This document shows, one piece after another, positions 23,573 through 24,462 of a DNA stretch of 24,462 bases. A model generated the notes under the pieces. That model searched no databases and had not been told where the DNA came from. It saw only the letters and a list, made by a program, of their open reading frames with translations. A program made the position numbers and the translations under genes. Source of the stretch: Rhodobacteraceae bacterium UBA2553. Lineage in GTDB: Bacteria; Pseudomonadota; Alphaproteobacteria; Rhodobacterales; Rhodobacteraceae. The DNA lies in contig DDMF01000129.1 in assembly GCA_002340515.1 (NCBI GenBank), positions 32,036 through 56,497 on the forward strand, given 5' to 3'. Numbering within the stretch: position 1 is the stretch's first letter; every line of letters begins with the position of its first letter.

Positions 23573-24153
23573 ACCCTAGTATCTTTCCAGAGTGTTGGCT
23601 TGGCCGCTAACTTCTTCAAGCGATGCAACGAAGGATTTCTCGAATGTATTTCAGCGCAAGGTTGTTCGTGCCACCCAATGTTGAAGGCGTTGTCGCGCTT
23701 GAAGAAGGTCATGCGGTGATAGGGCAAATTGGTATCAATCCACCACGCTAAATCCTGCCACGTCTCAAGGTCGGTTTCACCTGCGTTAACCCGTGGGACT
23801 ACAATACAGGCAGCAGCGCCAGCATGGCCGTTTTCGTCCCTATGGTCCCAGATATGGTAAGCATGGTTCTTGGCATTGCCAGCACACATCAGGCCCTTCG
23901 CTGCACCGAAAGCGTTCAGCTTGGCGGATCGGAACCCTGAGCGGACAATCAACGGACCAAACTGCTCCATCAATGGCTCAAGGATATTCTCGCAAAGCTT
24001 GCGGCCTGTTTCGATGGCAAGATCAGGGTCATCAGGAATATTCAGAATGCCATATGCAACAGCGATCTCCGAATACAGAAATTGCCGCATTTGGAAGTTT
24101 CGGGAAAGCCGAACGCGGCCAAGTTGATCAAGTTTCCAGAAGGTATCACGCAT
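23569..24153 (-). CDS. M15-peptidase-like protein, zinc site apparently changed
   Basis: A 194-residue protein without signal peptide. LSRNFQMRQFLYSEIAVAYG, ILEPLMEQFGPLIVRSGFRS and the following LNAFG resemble the M15 (DD-carboxypeptidase/endolysin, Peptidase_M15_3-like) pattern LSxNFxxxEFLxSExA...SGYRSxxLN. In that family the next motif is SxHxxGxAxD; here it reads NGHAGAAACIVV, with Cys where the zinc-binding Asp is expected, and the final His motif is FNIGWHEQP. It may be inactive or use another residue. Such proteins occur as phage lysins. ATG at 24153 is preferred over a TTG at 24159. It runs convergent to the retron and their ends overlap by three bases. Confidence 0.6.
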   Translation of the reverse strand: MRDTFWKLDQLGRVRLSRNFQMRQFLYSEIAVAYGILNIPDDPDLAIETGRKLCENILEPLMEQFGPLIVRSGFRSAKLNAFGAAKGLMCAGNAKNHAYHIWDHRDENGHAGAAACIVVPRVNAGETDLETWQDLAWWIDTNLPYHRMTFFKRDNAFNIGWHEQPCAEIHSRNPSLHRLKKLAAKPTLWKDTRV

Positions 24154-24211
24154 GAACAATTATAGCATAAATTCAATACCCTGTCTCAAAAACTAACATC
24201 AAACGCGGGGA

Positions 24212-24225
24212 TGAACCCGGGTTCA
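24212..24225. repeat. Perfect 14-base palindrome between two minus-strand genes
   Basis: TGAACCCGGGTTCA is fully symmetric. It lies 8 bases beyond the stop of the partial gene to its right and about 60 bases upstream of the M15-like start, with no T run on either side. It could be an operator for the M15-like gene or part of a recombination site. Confidence 0.4.
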
Positions 24226-24233
24226 AAACGCCG

Positions 24234-24462
24234 TCAGTACTTGAATAGGCGGCAACCCATCGCACCACCGAGAGCGGGTGAGAACTTCACTTCAACGCCG
24301 CTAAAGTCGCGTTCCGCCGAGCCAGATGCCATTGCCGCGCCGTAGATCAAGCCAACCACTTCGACGGCATAGCTCATCTCTGAGCCTGAGACTGCCGCGA
24401 ACACAACCGCACACATTTCGACGTAGTCCGTCAATGACGCCTGATTGAACCGCCCCTTGTTT
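24234..24462 (-). CDS. Unknown protein, C-terminal part
   Basis: The frame is open to the window edge (NKGRFNQASLTDYVEMC...) and ends with GGAMGCRLFKY, so at least 75 residues of a longer gene are seen. The visible part is rich in Ala/Gly/Val with no motif I recognise and may have a weakly hydrophobic helix (EMCAVVFAAVSGSEM). It precedes the M15-like gene on the same strand, with 80 bases between them. Codon choice looks like normal coding sequence; function cannot be told. Confidence 0.5.
   Translation of the reverse strand, partial: NKGRFNQASLTDYVEMCAVVFAAVSGSEMSYAVEVVGLIYGAAMASGSAERDFSGVEVKFSPALGGAMGCRLFKY

Noticed and set aside
16346..24462. A CRISPR array or an insertion sequence in the island
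   Set aside because: No regularly spaced repeats and no transposase were seen; the only recombinase is the small serine recombinase, which lacks a partner transposase.

Overview
The window looks like a chromosome segment from a marine alphaproteobacterium of the Rhodobacterales (Roseobacter-like). The grounds are the flagellar gene content and order (fliL, a short membrane/coiled-coil protein, motE-like, motA, a large periplasmic protein, a lytic transglycosylase, flhA-fliR-flhB on one strand; fliF-fliH-fliN-fliP on the other) and a DUF2793-type protein at the left edge. No database could be searched; names rest on motifs, length and gene order.

Layout. 1-1524 is the 3' part of a tail-fibre/surface-type protein (DUF2793-like start), closed by a hairpin terminator. 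1565-2578 (minus) is a UDP-glucuronate 4-epimerase-like enzyme. 2639-12748 (minus) is a tightly packed flagellar block: fliL, a PflI/DUF6468-like gene, motE-like, motA, a 791-residue exported protein, a lytic transglycosylase, flhA, fliR, flhB and a FliJ-like coiled coil, most joined by 1-8 base overlaps. From a shared intergenic region at 12749-12874, fliF-fliH-fliN-fliP run the other way to 16207. The block encodes export-gate parts (FlhA, FlhB, FliR, FliP), the MS ring (FliF), a C-ring piece (FliN), an ATPase regulator (FliH), a stator half (MotA) and accessory factors. fliG, fliQ, fliI, fliM and motB are not here. Two CTAA-N7-TTAA sites, one between fliL and fliF and one ahead of the transglycosylase-flhA group, suggest CtrA control.

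After fliP comes a bidirectional terminator, then a 21-base piece identical in form to the 3' end of a tRNA (ending CCGCAACCA on the minus strand), which looks like an attachment scar. Everything to its right reads as an accessory island: a three-gene minus operon (GIY-YIG nuclease, serine recombinase, DUF5677-type protein), a divergent 700-residue DUF4238-type gene, and then a retron. The retron is the main find. A reverse transcriptase fused to a Toprim domain (Ec67-like, about 585 residues) is preceded by a region that folds as an msr-msd RNA: a perfect 12-base a1/a2 pair (21665-21676 with 21786-21797), two small msr-type hairpins and one longer msd-type hairpin, with a TTGACA promoter element just upstream. 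A divergent M15-peptidase-like gene and a partial unknown gene end the window.

The island genes fit a mobile defence cluster: the retron probably makes msDNA that controls its fused Toprim nuclease, and the GIY-YIG, DUF5677 and DUF4238 genes may be a second, undescribed system controlled from the shared intergenic region at 19210-19434, which holds two inverted copies of TTTTTTGTACAG, one of them lying inside a strong promoter.
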